DNA of 16,462 nt, taken from contig NOKP01000092.1 of NCBI GenBank assembly GCA_002682825.1, forward strand, positions 1 through 16,462. Reading direction: 5' to 3'. The DNA comes from Neonectria sp. B-13 (Eukaryota > Ascomycota > Sordariomycetes > Hypocreales > Nectriaceae). This document shows, piece by piece, positions 16,253-16,462 of the stretch (its first letter is position 1; each line of letters begins with the position of its first letter). The notes beneath the pieces were generated by a model. That model did no database searches. It was given only the letters and a program-made list of their open reading frames with translations, and had not been told where the DNA came from. The position numbers and the translations under genes are program-made.

Positions 16253-16462
16253 TATCACAACCTGTTTCTTGGTCACTGCTGTTTCTTTCCTCTGCGACTT
16301 CAATGTAAGCCACATCACCCGATTGATAATGTAAAATTAAGATAAAAATATCATACGATGCGCAAGCCTCTGATAATACACACCTAAAGTCCTGTTACAT
16401 ATTTTCTCAAAGGCTGAAATGTTGTAGTCAATTGAAGCTACACCCTACGCCCGCCGCCGTAC
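16253..16462. other. Window end: LINE 5' flank and AT-rich sequence
   Basis: 16253-16320 on the minus strand has an open frame reading AYIEVAEERNSSDQETG followed by CDTPSPVGEGG, which may be the start of LINE ORF1 in another frame. Beyond 16320 the sequence is AT-rich and nothing is recognised. Confidence 0.35.

Larger units (their letters stand above)
14223..16320 (-). mobile_element. 5' half of a Tad-like non-LTR retrotransposon (LINE)
   Basis: Contains ORF1 and the endonuclease part of ORF2 in the usual LINE order on the minus strand. The 3' half (reverse transcriptase, any RNase H, tail) is absent because the sequence passes into the hAT element at 14222/14223. LINEs usually lose their 5' end on insertion, so a copy that keeps its 5' half and lacks its 3' half was cut after insertion. 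The 5' limit is not defined; about 16320 is where coding-like sequence gives way to AT-rich DNA. Confidence 0.7.

Noticed and set aside
1..16462. CRISPR array, tRNA or rRNA genes
   Set aside because: No regularly spaced repeats and no T-loop/anticodon arrangement or conserved rRNA segment was seen by eye; a dedicated tRNA scan was not possible.

Overview
The window looks like accessory DNA of a filamentous ascomycete (Pezizomycotina). The evidence is short introns (50 and 62 nt) with GTAAG-type donors and CTAAC branch sites, fungal-only protein families, a BED-finger hAT transposon, and Tad-like LINEs with an ORF1 (CCHC knuckles) and an AP-endonuclease-type ORF2. No bacterial-type operon, rRNA, tRNA or CRISPR was seen. 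Family assignments are from recognising motifs by eye; no database search was run.

Left part (1-3590): the 3' end of an unrecognised gene (1-204), a frame-shifted F-box-family fragment on the minus strand (371-741), and a two-exon gene for a small secreted cysteine-rich protein (907-1550), which is the best candidate here for an intact gene. Then come a decayed LINE reverse-transcriptase tail (about 1670-2069, minus), a stretch rich in a GCATTT motif, a broken OrsD/DUF3505-like C2H2 fragment (2313-2705) and about 650 nt with nothing recognisable.

Middle (3587-7200), all minus strand: a two-exon fungal-specific gene of unknown function (6379-5091), followed after only 4 nt by a gene for a C2H2-finger-like nuclear protein (5086-3587), which is a pseudogene carrying a stop and three frame changes. 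Upstream lie an ancient LINE ORF1 relic (6960-6616) with three Gln-to-stop changes of the kind expected from RIP, and a 41-42 bp G/C-rich minisatellite.

From 7200 to about 9500 no convincing gene was found. On the right, a fungal ATP-dependent DNA-ligase-like gene (9643-11437) has its own TATA box and CT-rich leader. It is frame-shifted at about 10340 and cut off at its 3' end by a 2,785-bp hAT transposon (11438-14222). That element has good terminal inverted repeats and a nearly intact transposase interrupted by one TGA. Its other end abuts the cut-off ORF2 of a minus-strand LINE whose ORF1 (16152-15073) is intact and whose ORF2 overlaps it by 8 nt.

The main observation is that the two 8-nt flanks of the hAT do not match. 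They lie in two unrelated sequences, a ligase gene and a LINE, each missing the part that should continue across the element. This suggests a rearrangement (ectopic recombination between hAT copies, or aberrant transposition) rather than a simple insertion. The window reads as a transposon-driven gene graveyard with a few living genes, not as one cooperating gene cluster.
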